A stretch of DNA of 64,000 nucleotides from Polytrichum commune (lineage: Eukaryota > Streptophyta > Polytrichopsida > Polytrichales > Polytrichaceae), in the NCBI GenBank assembly GCA_950295325.1, contig OX485809.1, forward strand, positions 39,957,081 to 40,021,080, written 5' to 3'. The translations under genes and the position numbers were made by a program. Numbering within the stretch: position 1 is the first letter of the stretch; every line of letters starts with the position of its first letter. Under the pieces are notes generated by a model that saw nothing but the letters and a program-made list of their open reading frames with translations, searched no databases and was not told the origin of the DNA. Shown piece by piece: positions 24,246 through 35,700 of the stretch.

Positions 24246-25681
24246 GACCATTGCAAGGAAGAATCACACCTTACTCTCAATTTCAAAGTTCAAATTACCC
24301 AAAAATATGAATCACTAGGTTTTTACAAGTCTATCATCTTATCAGCCTAATATCTATTTATCCAATCTCAATCGATTCAGTTATTCTTAAGTCTCTTGCT
24401 TTCTATGCGACTATGCTTGATTTATGCGTATGAAATATGACATGTTTTTTCTTTTAACAACTTCCCTCTTGCAAAGCCAAAAGAAAGGAGATATTAGATG
24501 AGGCCAACAACCATCTTGGAGTAGCAATAACCCTCTAATCTTACCTTGGATGATAAATAAATTACCAACATTGGATGAAAGACATTAAGATCTGGAAATT
24601 GCATGCTCCGGCTAGGCTATAGCCCAAAAAGGTGGCTTGTAAGGGTACCTTTGTTTTTTTATATCATTTGGGTTTATATATCATGCAAGTACCTTCATAC
24701 CCAAGGAAAAACCTGGCTCAACAAAGATTCTCTCACCTTGTCATACCCACCAAATATCATCATTTAATTAATATTATAGTTTTGATATCCATGGGTGGGT
24801 TCTTTGATACCATCATTGATATCGGTTACTAGTATCACGCATTCACCTACATACCCTACCTACATTGGTTTCTACTCGTTTTTTTTCTCAGTCCTTGCAA
24901 AAATACTTAATAGCAATATTGCCAAAGTTGTAAAATAATTACATATAATACATGGTGCTTCATGTGTAAAAATAAATATATGTAATATAACATTTGGCAT
25001 AACATCATAAAATTACCTAAGTGGTACATTTCAAATACCATGGACATAAGGGCTAGATATGCAAAAATTGAAACACATGCATTTCAATTATGAAGAATGG
25101 ATGAGTTGTTGTTGTTGTTGTTGTTGTTGTGTGTTTTTTTTTAATATAATTTTTATTTTGGGTGAAGAATCGAGGGATGGATGAGATCATTCATGAAATA
25201 TTAGCAGCTCCTAGATCATGGTTTCATAGCTCTATGTTTTCAGCCCAATGAATGGGGCTTATAGTTCAGCATACACTTTAAAGACTTTAGCAAATTGGAT
25301 TTTATTTTTATTTTCATAGCATATAAGTAATAAATATGTCATTGAATCAATCATTCAATACTTTAGAATTAATATAAGGTGCTAATAAAGTCCCACAAAT
25401 GTATCATTATCTACAAAATGGCATGCCTTATAATTTATAATTCATTATAGTAGGTAAAGCCCCCCCCCCCCACCCCATCGAAAGTACTTAATCAAGTTAG
25501 TCAAGTCCAATCGTAACATTCTTTATCATTGATAGAATATTAGGAACGCCTTGAAATTACATAGTTACATTATTCTCAAACATGGAACTTGGGATCAAAA
25601 TATTTTACATTATTACTTTGATTTTGAGCTTGTCCATTGCCCCTTGAGACCGCAATAGTCTTGATGTTGCCACGTGTTATG
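24246..25681. other. Non-coding AT-rich stretch
   Basis: No supported gene. Contains a (GTT)n tract at 25,105-25,130 and a C12 tract at 25,460-25,471. Confidence 0.4.
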
Positions 25682-26117
25682 ACTACACTAAATATGATAT
25701 TTAGGGCCATGCCACACGACCGGCAGGTAGAACTAACAGGGAGCTGTGATTGGCCGAAACGAACCCCTAATTACCACACAAGAGGACGTTTGAGGGGAGG
25801 CAACATGACGTGGCAAGGAATCTTTGTTAAGCGAACTACCAAGCGAGGTGCACTGGAAACCCGTGGATTGTGTTGGGCCCATTGTCTTGGACCCTTTCCT
25901 CCAGGTCCAGCTGCCCTCACATAGCCAAGCCCTGCACCCTCCCCTGCGCGACCGCCTACCAAACCTCCCCCTGCACTATCGCCTCGCGGAGCTCTCCTCA
26001 CACGCCATCCCTGCCACAACGCCTTTGCAACCTAGCTACAATCACACCGTGCACTGATTTTTATTTTTATTTGTCGCAATCCTCTCTCCTCTCCAAAATT
26101 TTGTTGGTTTCCTGCTT

Positions 26118-26625
26118 TTGAATTGCATGGATTCGCAAGGACCTCTGCGAGATGTGGGTAGTAGCAATCTAAATGATGTCTCTACTACCAATCCTCCTGC
26201 CGGAGGCAACGAATTCCGTATACAACGAGGTAGCATTCCTCCTGCACCATTTTTCCAGGGTTTTCCACCTGTTGGAGTCAAATGCCGTTTCTATTTCCTC
26301 ACTCCTTCATGCCTCCAGTTCCAGGGGTGGGATTTGCACCTCTGACTCAAGGCGGACCTAGCGCCACCATTGACCTCATGGCAAGGTCTCAAAACCAAGG
26401 TTCCCAAGAATGTGTCACGGACCCATCCAAGTCCAGCAAGAAACGGAGAGGTCCTCGGAAAAAACCAGAAATTGTTGAACTAAATGACGTGAAGGACAAA
26501 GTGAAGCTCCTGAAGATTGGTGGGCATTAAAAGGATCACTGGGTCATCCAATTGATTACCATATGGGGAGATATGTACAATATTTTCTCTGCACCACCGA
26601 AGCAAAGTAATGTTTGTTTTTCCTT
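26118..26625 (+). pseudogene. N-terminal part of Harbinger Myb/SANT-like accessory protein
   Basis: The frame from ATG at 26,118 (containing GSSNLNDVSTTNPPAGGNEF) shifts near 26,280 into one with FMPPVPGVGFAPLTQGGPS and then SSKKRRGPRKKPEIVEL, a basic nuclear-type segment. After a stop at 26,528 the frame resumes as KDHWVIQLITIWGDMYN and FSAPPKQ, which resembles the start of the SANT/trihelix fold found in ORF1 proteins of PIF/Harbinger elements. These proteins help the nuclease reach the nucleus and bind element ends. One frameshift and one stop make it non-functional. The reading then breaks off where an inverted piece begins. Confidence 0.55.
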
Positions 26626-26639
26626 CTTTCTTTTAGCAA

Positions 26640-26778
26640 TGTCAATTCTCCTTGCACATAGTTCTCTGGATGTTTTGCCTTCAGTGCTCATTGCAATCTG
26701 AAATTCTCTGGCAGCTTCATGTTTGATGTATTCTAAGGTTTTTCTTGAGTTCTCCTCGATGCTAGCTAAGCTATGCAA
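26640..26778 (-). pseudogene. Inverted C-terminal piece of the Myb/SANT-like protein
   Basis: On the minus strand the frame reads SLASIEENSRKTLEYIKHEA and then AREFQIAMSTEGKTSREL, an alpha-helical, charged segment like the C-terminal tail of Harbinger ORF1 proteins. It lies head-on to the N-terminal part encoded on the plus strand just to the left, so an internal inversion or deletion junction lies near 26,625-26,640. The C-terminal assignment is inferred from composition and position. Confidence 0.4.
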
Positions 26779-26802
26779 AACATGGTTTGCTACTGCAAGT
26801 CT

Positions 26803-27815
26803 CTATTGTGTTAATGCCCCCGGAACTTTCCCGAGTGTGAGGCCGTTATGGACTTCATTTAAAGCCTCCTGCATCCACTCATTTTTCCAAAAGTTGTCCC
26901 CGAAAATGATGCAGATGTTGTGCAAAACCAAACACGTGCTAACTAATTCGGACACATTCTTCAAATGTACGTCAATCCTCTTCAAGAGAATCCGCCATCC
27001 GCCTTTGAGCATACTGAATGCTCACTCGATGCACATGCATGTCAAGTTTTGGACAAAGTTCTAGTGGTACTCCTCTCGTGACAATCCGTCTTTGTGTCCA
27101 TTGAACATAGCCAACATCTAGGGACAATATGGGTATGCAATATCGCCAACCAAAGCATACGGCGAGAGTTTTCCAACCTCACAGAATTGTCCGATCGCAG
27201 TCATTCCCTACATATTGGCATCATGCATTGATTTCGCCCAGTCTATGTTAAAATCCCAAAACAAACATTTGCTTGATACCACTCCCTACAAGAAGGATTG
27301 AATGAAATTATTTGCGATTGTAATAATCAGCAGCATGCAGACGGGTTGCGACGATCAGTATGTGCGATCCGTCGACCGCCCCCACCACGTATGATATTTG
27401 ATGTATATTTTGAAATTTCCGTACAAATTTGTCCATCATGGTGGTAGAAAGCTCTCTGATGAATTTATCGACCATAATTATTTTTATGACACTATTGAAT
27501 TGAGAGAGTGCTAATTGATTTGTTAAGAGGCCAATCTCATACAAATTTACAATGCTATGCACGGGATTATCTGTGGCCAATTTTGAGATCGATACAACTA
27601 TCTTAATTTGAACTGGAATGGCCGACCGCATGTTCGTATCTTGTTTCTGCAAGAAGGGTGCGAGAGTGAAACACAAATATATTCAAATGTTGAGACGTTC
27701 ACACACATGCGTCATTTGAACTCCCTCGCATTAAATGATCCGAGTAGGTTTTGATCGAAAAAACCAAGTTATCGCAACCCTCTCTCGTGAGCCCACAGTT
27801 GTCGTGGCCGCCTCA
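26803..27815 (-). pseudogene. PIF/Harbinger DDE transposase (HARBI1-like), broken
   Basis: Read right to left, the frame gives FEYICVSLAPFLQKQDTNMR, then VVGAVDGSHI (first DDE aspartate region) followed by RLHAADYYNRK, then, after several stops, a degenerate GDIAYPYCP region, and finally GGWRILLKRIDVHL and VLHNICIIFGDNFW. These are the ordered landmarks of plant Harbinger nucleases (DDE_Tnp_4). At least six in-frame stops (for example before the GFFDQ segment, after DANM, and within PYCP/MLAMF) show it is dead. Roughly 330 codons remain, against about 400 in intact members. Confidence 0.85.
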
Positions 27816-28719
27816 CATGCACTCACTTGAATCCTTGCACTGCAAGGATCATGCAACAGAGTTGTTGCCAGTGACATACAGAAATCACCCCTTCATCTCT
27901 TGACAAATTTTCCAACAGACAGAACAATAAGAGCTAAAAGATAAGTAGAATTATGAGCTTCTGGACCTCGATGTCCATCTTGACAGGGTGTGTGGTTTCC
28001 TAGACAAGCAACTACCTTGAAACCGGAGCAGACAGAAATGAGCGCTAACTGTGAGGTTCTAGAGAGGTCATCTTCCTGCTGTGTCGAAGTATGTTGGTCT
28101 CTCTAGCAAAAGTGGCTTCGGAGGTCCTGCTTTTCCAAGTGGCCCTCTGTCGCTCATGTGGTAACTCTATGCTGGATTCGGTGACCTGGCTCTATCTACC
28201 CTATAGACCTTCATAGCCTCCGCTGGCAAATTTCCTACCGTTCGTGTGGCATCCACCTTAATGTCATATGGTATTCAATGTCACTATGGTAACTTTTTGG
28301 ATGACACTTCTTATGAATAAGTGAACAAATATTGTCATGGATGATGGATGAATTCATCCATTGGCCAAAAACTTTACCTTCTCTTATCAACAACTTGTGA
28401 TAAAATATTGTCATGGATGATTGAAATTTGGATGAAAAGTCACTTAGTAAGTGATGGTAATTGCAACATTGTAAAGCTATAACCCCCCTCTCCCAAAAAA
28501 TTACAATGAATGACAAATGATGTTGGGTTAGCATTTAGTGTTGGTGACACTATACTGAAGTTTACAATTAGTATTGAGGAAGACAATTAGAATTGGTGAC
28601 ACTAAGTATCATATTTAGGATAGTTAGCATGTTATCTTTCCATGTTTAACCCTACCTACAAGCCAACTAATCATCAACATAGGCATTTGTCATCTAATCG
28701 AACATTTAACAACTATGCT

Positions 28720-28990
28720 AGACTAACGCCCCCTTCACACACAAGATTGAAGGCCCGCGACCATGCATTTCAAGATCTCTCTTTAGTCCAAAAGTCCGAG
28801 ACCGTCCAAGTTCACTTCGCACTAGAAGGTGAAGGCCTGAGGGCCAAAGTAAATTATCATGGATAAAAACTCTACATGAATTCCTACATGGCAAACTATG
28901 GGTAATGTTTCATGATCTGTTGGAATTTGCATCAAGTCTATCACTTGGAGGTGAGCTTAACATAAATTCCAACATACCAAGTTAGTAGTA
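28720..28990 (+). repeat. Dispersed repeat family R2, copy 3
   Basis: Contains CCGTCCAAGTTCACTTCGCA, GAAGGCCTGAGGGCCAA, CTACATGAATTCCTACATGG and GTTTCATGATC in the R2 order. It begins about 90 bases after the end of the M1 copy. Confidence 0.6.
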
Positions 28991-29802
28991 TTACCTCTGG
29001 ATGAGAATCAAAGGCCGTCATAATTACATGATCATGGCCCTTGGCTTGTGTCTAAAGTGGCCCTAAGTAAGGTGTCAAATGTGAAGTAGAAGAAAAATGG
29101 CTACTAGATAATGTTATAGGCAAGTTTTGCTTTGTGAACACTTGTACTGAGAGTATCAAAGGAGATTAAAGAGTGACATGAATGTAATGTAATACACATG
29201 CGACCAATGTAAGGTTTATGATGGTTTGTAGCTGAGGAATTACCCCTTATTTGGTTACATGTCTTATTTAGGACACCTATATTTGAGTGGTGATGTGGTT
29301 TGATGTGGCTCCAAGAACAAATATCAATATATCAATATATATATATATATATATATATAAACAGAGTGTGTGCTCTCAAATATGATGACCATCCAAATAG
29401 GTTCAATAGTCGACATACATGGGGTACATGTATGACCATGTAATGATCATGAGAATCTTCACTTTGATAATGAATAAGGTATTCATGTGTGCTTCAAAAA
29501 CTTTGGGAAAGTGGCTACAACCTTGATTTAGATTTGCTAACCATCTTGTACTAATTGCATGTTTCATATTAATGAGAAGTGGGCTAATCACTAAGAACAA
29601 TCATTTTTCTTATGGTTGTTTTACATGTGTAACCACGTGTCAGGAGAAAAAATAATACATGATTTCTTGTCATCATGGTCGGTTGTCCGAAGACCACGGC
29701 CATGAGAAATCCACATCACTTTTCAAAAGTTGTGGTCATGGGGACATAGTGTAAAGTGGACTTAAACCAAGAGTTGAAAATAAAATGAAAACTTATGGAA
29801 TT
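28991..29802. other. Non-coding stretch
   Basis: No supported gene. Contains an (AT)n tract near 29,336-29,359. I see no element ends. Confidence 0.35.
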
Positions 29803-29806
29803 TATG

Positions 29807-29841
<35 letters not shown>
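29803..29841. repeat. (TG)n-(TATG)n microsatellite at the left edge of the tandem array
   Basis: Alternating TG followed by three TATG units. It sits directly before the first long tandem-repeat unit, where the other units start with (GA)n. Confidence 0.95.
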
Positions 29842-29842
<1 letters not shown>

Positions 29843-30436
29843 GAGAGCTGGCTTTTCAAAACTTTTACAAAGTTTGAACTTCCTCTTTTCAGAGGCCAAA
29901 TCCTTCAACTTCTTCATTATTGCAATACAAGGGTGGGTGGGTGGGAATTTCCACAAGACTCTTTCTATTTGTTTTGCATCTTCTTATTTGGTAACACAAT
30001 AACATTTGCATAATAGAGTTGTTTGCAATCATGCCTAGCTATGTGTTGTACAACATTGACATTGTGTGTTATAACCTCCTTGCTTTGCAAGAATATGTAC
30101 CTTACTTAGGGTTTATGCTATCAAATGATATCCAACAATAAATGTTTGATTTTGACTGCCCCATACCTTGGAAGTTTAATCACCTATCTTCTTGCTTCAC
30201 CTCAAAGCACATATAGCTAATCCACCACATGTATGGAGTCCTTACAATGGAAATGTTTCTAGTATCTTCAACCAATAGATATACATAAAATGTCATAATC
30301 ACAATACATCATTGTATTGAAAGTGTGAAGGGCATGGCCTCACCCCTACCCATGCAACCAACCAACAAACATTTGAGGATTAGTTACATACATGAGGTAA
30401 ATAACAGCAGGACCCAATTGTCATCCATGTCGCACA

Positions 30437-30468
30437 CACTATAAGAAACCCGTGTTTTTTGTGATGTT
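30437..30468 (+). repeat. CACTA left terminal inverted repeat
   Basis: Thirty-two bases starting CACTATAAGAAACCC and ending GTGATGTT, identical to the reverse complement of 43,580-43,611. Transposase cleavage occurs at its outer edge in this superfamily. Confidence 0.97.
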
Positions 30469-31846
30469 TTCAAAAAACGTAGACGTTTCGTTGGACATCA
30501 ACATTGTGGTCGAAGAGATGTCGGAATGAACGGGACGTTGTAAAAAACGTGGAGATGTTAGTTGGCAAACGTCGGCATGTTTGCTTACAAACATGTGGAT
30601 AACAACTACCAAACACGGGTATGTTAGAAAGGAACGCGTTAATGTCTGCGGAGACGTTAGCGTGTAGTGAGACATTACGCAGGACATGAAGGGAGACGTT
30701 TAAGTGCCACGTCGGCAAGGGGTTTTGGGGTTGACTATGGGGAAGTATTCGAAATTTATTGGGACCTCAGTTTAAGGGCTGCCCGGCAGTAAGAAAATCA
30801 GGTGGCTGGGCAGGTTTTCAAAATCCGTTAAAAAAATTAAAAATTAAAAAATCATTGTCTGGTTGCCGTCGGTTTCAATATTTTTAAATTATAAAAATTT
30901 CCATATTTTTATATTTTTATATTTTGATTTAAATAAATTTATCCACAATTTTGTGAAATATTTCAACATAAGCAATTTCCACGAATTTTGTTATATTTAA
31001 TAGAAGGGGAAATTTTAGGCTGACTTGGAATCCGGATTACGTTGTCGGGTAGAGAGGGTTCCGCCTTGGGAAAGCACTGGGCTTCTGGCTGCAACTAGAT
31101 TTTATCGGACCCGTCGAATCTTCTGGTCTTCAATCGAGTCTTCTGGTCTTCTAATCTTCAATTTCTTCAATTTCTTCTAATCTTCAACCTCTTTCCCGTC
31201 GACCTATCCTGTTGTGGCTCTATATGGGTAAAGGGTAAGGGTAGTGTGATAAGAAACCACGGGCTTCGGACGGGTAAAACGGGACATCAGAACACGAGCT
31301 GACGTCCGAAAGATTGGCTCCTAAACTTTCAAACCCACGGTGACCAACAATCGCGCCTCACCAGTGGGAACGACAGAAAACAACCTTGTGGGTGATCAAT
31401 CCCACTTCGTTGTCACAAAAAACCGGCTTGGAATCACACACACAAGAAAAAGACAACGTGCCACAAGCAACCACACATTCGAGTCTTGAAACCTTCAATT
31501 CTTCAATTTGTCCGTCTTCTATGGTCGGTCGAAGTCTCAGCTCTTCTTTTAAGAACCAACAGACTTCCCTCCACTCAAACAAGCACAAATCTTGATTGCT
31601 AACTTCCAAAACAACAAGTGAGATCTCTCATGAATTACAAATTCCTCGTATTTTATTTCATATTCTTCTCAAAAACAACTCATACCGTGAGCTTCGAATC
31701 CACTTCTCTCCCTCAACAACTTCTCTCCCACAATAATCACATAACATCTTTCCTTCACCACCTCTCACTATCAATGCGAGAGACAAAGTTCTCTCTTATC
31801 CTCATCACATGGCTTCTAATCACCCATTGGTCCAAAGTAACTCAAG

Positions 31847-32035
31847 ATAACTAAAAGACAAAAATAAACTATGAGTAAATAAAAAGGTAATCTATTTCTA
31901 TCATTTGGTAAAGGTAACTAAGAGTAACTATGAGTAAACATAAAGGTAAGCAACTTCTATCCACTTCTATCCTTAGGTAATGATAACTAAAATAAACTAT
32001 GAGTATATAAAAAAGTAATCTACTTCTATTCTTTA
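31847..32035. repeat. About 70-bp tandem repeat, three diverged copies
   Basis: The phrases GATAACTAAAA, AACTATGAGTAAA, AAAGGTAA and CTACTTCTATYC recur three times in the same order. It is a minor internal minisatellite of the CACTA element. Confidence 0.7.
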
Positions 32036-32073
32036 TTATTTTTCTCCAAGACCAAGAATCACAATGCAATATT

Positions 32074-32106
32074 AAATACGTACACATCTATATAGTGTAC
32101 GTATTT
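32074..32106. repeat. Perfect 12-bp inverted repeat
   Basis: AAATACGTACAC (32,074-32,085) and GTGTACGTATTT (32,095-32,106) flank a 9-base loop. The position, just upstream of a GACGTC-like cluster and about 650 bases beyond the transposase stop, could suit a terminator-like structure or a protein-binding site, but that is inference. Confidence 0.7.
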
Positions 32107-32758
32107 ACATCACGACAACGTGGAAATTGCACTAGGATTGTGCAATTACAGGTCTTTTATTGCGTGGCAAGCAAAATTCCATGTCAGCAAAGTTGGGGGC
32201 TCGCACGGTGTCAGGGCCAACGTCAGATGCAACATTGGCAGTGGCAACGGGTGCATACCAATTCCATGTCCCAATGAATGTTCTATTCGATATCCATCCA
32301 GACGTTTGTAACGACGACGATTATAACTGGAGATGCTAGAAGTCGTCAGGCACTATGACTTGAAAAACATCCAAACCAACATTCACATAGGAGATGGTCA
32401 CGGTTTCCTGGAACGTCTACCATCTCATTCGTGGTGCCCATGATAGAACTTGTGGGATATGGTTGACGTTGTCCAACAAAACGTCCGCACTAACAATCTG
32501 ACGTTTTCTAGCAACGCATGTCAATGTTGCCCAACAAGACATTGGGAACGCTATTGACGATGTTCATGCCGACGTGCATCATAGCATCTCCATAAACATG
32601 TTGATTTCGGGTGTTGTTGTAGTAGGGGCATCCATAAAACACACAGTCCATAGTGAAGCACGCTGAACATTCAAAAATGTGTTCATTACGACGTCCAATC
32701 TAAGTAATTTACATTATCATCAACAAGGTTGCATGTCCCGGCATAGAACACCCATTTC

Positions 32759-35700
32759 TCATTCCTCTTCATGAGTGTCCGCTGTTGTTGTGTTTGTTGC
32801 TGCTGTAACGTACTTGCCGCCAGCGGCGGCAGGTCTTCTGAGCGGTTCAGTTTCTTGTATTGTTGGTTGTAGCCCCCCGAAGTCCTCGTCGTTCCCCACT
32901 GCAATCACGGCGGCGGCGGGCTGTGGAAGATGTATTGCTTGACGTCTTCCCCTGACGTCAGTGCGGAGCACAATCTTCCATCCGCGTCTTGTTGAATCGT
33001 CTGCTAGGAATACTTGTTGGCAATGCAAGGGAAATGCAAATGAATCGGAGTGCACCCTACTGTCCATGTGGTTGAAGTTTGCCAATGTGAAGCCGTATCG
33101 GTCGCGCTCAATGTTGGGAAATCGCGCATCGCGTGTTGGCTTAACCCATTCGCACAACAATATTGTGGTGCAGTGATTTCGGTAATCAAGCTCTAGTATT
33201 TCTTCGATGAAGCCTACATGTTCAGCGGTTCTCTCAATGGGCCTCCCATTGCGAATCCCCCAACGAAGCTGCTGTGTGAAGGCGGCTACCACACATGAGT
33301 CCCTAGTAACAAGGCCGCCTTCAGAACTCCGAACACGCAGGTGCATTCCAAAAGCGTACACTTGTCGGTGTGATGTTGCGTACCGCTCGGGCGGGCATGA
33401 GTACTGTATGACGTCTGCGTCCAACTGCTCGCCTGCATGTTCGGCGTGTTGCACACGCTCCTTTAGCCAGTCTACAAAGGGAGGGATGTCACTTAGTTCG
33501 GGGGGGTATGTCACAGGTCGGCCTGGGCGATGACGCCGTAAATGTCGCCGAAATGCCTCCCGCTCTTCCCACCTGCGACCCTTTGCATCAATGTATTCCT
33601 TGCGCATTGAGCGTGTATTCAGTGTTACATATGTGCTCCTACATGTGGACGCAAATAATACTGCACATGGTGCTGTGGATTCTGTGCGCCGAACTTCTGT
33701 TGCAACATTGCAATTTATGTTGTCAATGACGTTTGCTGTGACATCTGCTATGGCATGTACTACTTGTATGAAAATGTTTATGCATTCCGCAGGATGTTAT
33801 GGTAAACGTCCACAATGACATTACTATGGGGGTAGTAGAGCTCACTCTCGCCACGGTTCCAGGCACGGTGCGTTGTCGATGACAAATGCATGGGCGTAGG
33901 CCCGCACCTCGTCGGACAATCTGCGCATTGTGTGTTCGTTTCGTCGCAATATCTCATCGTTCATCGTTCATCGTTGCATCTTCATTGGGATCCCATACAC
34001 GGTGAGTTGTTGCCCTGTAATGTTTCATGTATTCTGTGCAGAAGCCAAGCGTGTCCGATTGGCGATACCCTTCTGCGATGCTCCCCTCAAGGTGTGCATA
34101 GGCCCTAACGTAATCTTTAAGCGTCTTCATGTATCTCTCAATCGGATACATCCACCTACAATGGACAGGCCCGCAAATGAACAACTGCTCCACAAGATGC
34201 ACTGGAAGATGTGCCATGATATTCAAGAACGTCGGCGGAAACTCCTTCTCCATCACACATGTTGCCATTATCACATCGCGCATGACATCCTCCTGGGCGT
34301 CTGCCCGGACCTCTTTCTCACAAATTCGTTGAAACACCCGGCACATTTTGATGATTGCCAAACGCACTTCTTCATCTAGGAGATTTCGAACGGCCACCGG
34401 GAGTATCTGCAAAAGCCAATATATCTGCCACATGAATCATGTCATCTTGTTAGGGAGAACATGCAAAGACAGAATAAGTGTGCATTTCATAGCTTGGGGA
34501 TTGTGGCATCCGTTTTTTTCCATGTTGCACGTCGTCCATGTTTCTTCAAATTGTTGAACGTTAGGCCGGATATGCATGATGACATGTGTGCAATGTTGTT
34601 GGGCACATACGTGGCGAAGTCTTCATGACATGAAAAACATCTATAAGGGCATGGAAGATGTCAGCAATGACATCAGAGTTGTCTCCACTGGCATCTATAC
34701 TTACAAACCTACATGTACAAGGAACGTTAGAATTTATTACTTGCTGCATTAGGACGTGATAGTCATGGGATTTCATGTACTGCAACTTCCCATCTTGTAG
34801 TCGCTTATGAATGGCCCCTACGTAGTTTGTTGGAGTGCGTATACTTGACACAATGTGCACAAATTCCCTCCTCTCGTTTGGCTTCAGTATGTAAGGGGCA
34901 TGCGGCATGTAATATTCGTCACCCTGCCGTTGTGGTGGTTGCAACCAAATCTCCTGCCGTATGTTCAAGTCCTGCACGTCTTGACGGCTCCCCGGGCTAT
35001 CGTTCATACCGAATAGAGTTTTCAATATGTTCTCGCATAAATTCTTCTCGCAATGCATCACATCCAAAACGTGTCGGATCTTCAGATGCTGCGGAAAGTG
35101 CAAGGATAGAGGGTTACCGAGAGCATCCTTTTGTCTTGGGAATGCCATACTATCACTACATGAAAGTCATAATGTCCCTGACATCCAATCAGACGCGGGC
35201 ATAAACATCCCAGTGCAATGGAGACATCCAAGAATACATGTGAAACGTCTCCACTGTTTGTTTAATGTATCCTAATTTTGTGCCAAGGTGGACCAACTAT
35301 TAAGCTGCAAGGTATCAACGCAAAACCTGCCAATACGGAAGTTCAAAAAAAGCGCTTAGCCGCTTGACGCCCGTGATGTGAACATGGTCGTTTTTTGCGC
35401 CTTTCGTGCCACCTAGATCAAGGTATGATTGCCGCCAAGGGGCGTATTTGATGACGTCCAATCCTGTGACTGCATGCGGTCTTGTCCTAGACTCGCGTTG
35501 GCCATTAAACCTAGTGTTACGTCGATATGGATGGTGACGAGCTAGATATCTGCGTATTCCACCAAACACAATCTTGGAACCTTTGGTGCTCCGGTCAAGA
35601 CGCAAGTCACCTGTCTTTGCCATGCGAGCTTCCGTGTCTGGGCCGCAACAGGGACAACCTTTATATCCCTTACAGCAGAGGCCGGAGATGAGCCCGTACG

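Larger units (their letters stand above)
25704..28257 (-). mobile_element. PIF/Harbinger element, 2,554 bp, degenerate but with both ends
   Basis: The left end starts GGGCCATGCCACACGACCGG. The right end, reverse-complemented, starts GGTGGATGCCACACGAACGG, so the inverted repeats match over about 24 bases with a few differences. TTA flanks both ends (25,701-25,703 and 28,258-28,260), the diagnostic PIF/Harbinger target duplication. Inside are relics of the two usual genes: a DDE nuclease (minus strand) and a Myb/SANT-like protein. Both are broken, so the element is non-autonomous now. Confidence 0.9.
25682..28632 (+). mobile_element. MITE family M1, copy split by the Harbinger insertion
   Basis: The left end CTACACTAAATATGATA lies at 25,683-25,699; after the Harbinger element the rest resumes at 28,261 and ends near 28,632 with TAAGTATCATATTTAGGATAG. 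Joined, the two parts match the uninterrupted copy at 18,165 (ATATTTA then RTGTCA.ATGGTA). Without the insert the MITE is about 395 bases. Confidence 0.75.
30469..32700. promoter_or_regulatory. CACTA left subterminal region
   Basis: Non-coding. From 30,480 to 30,700 it carries closely spaced AGACGTT, GACATC, GATGTC and GACGTTG words, the usual layout of binding sites for the CACTA accessory protein. A second cluster lies at 32,370-32,600 (AACGTC, ACGTCC, GACGTT, GACATT, GATGTT, GACGTG). Between them, 30,830-30,960 is AT-rich and 31,130-31,200 is a TCTTCAATTTCTTC-rich tract. Short open frames here have no motifs. A phrase GTGATAAGAAACCACGGG near 31,238 weakly echoes the element terminus. Confidence 0.6.

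Noticed and set aside
31235-31260. Second CACTA terminus nested at GTGATAAGAAACCACGGG
   Set aside because: Matches the element end only loosely and has no partner end or target duplication.
31680-31700. TTCGAATCC phrase as a tRNA T-arm
   Set aside because: No matching acceptor stem, D-arm or anticodon arm could be found around it.
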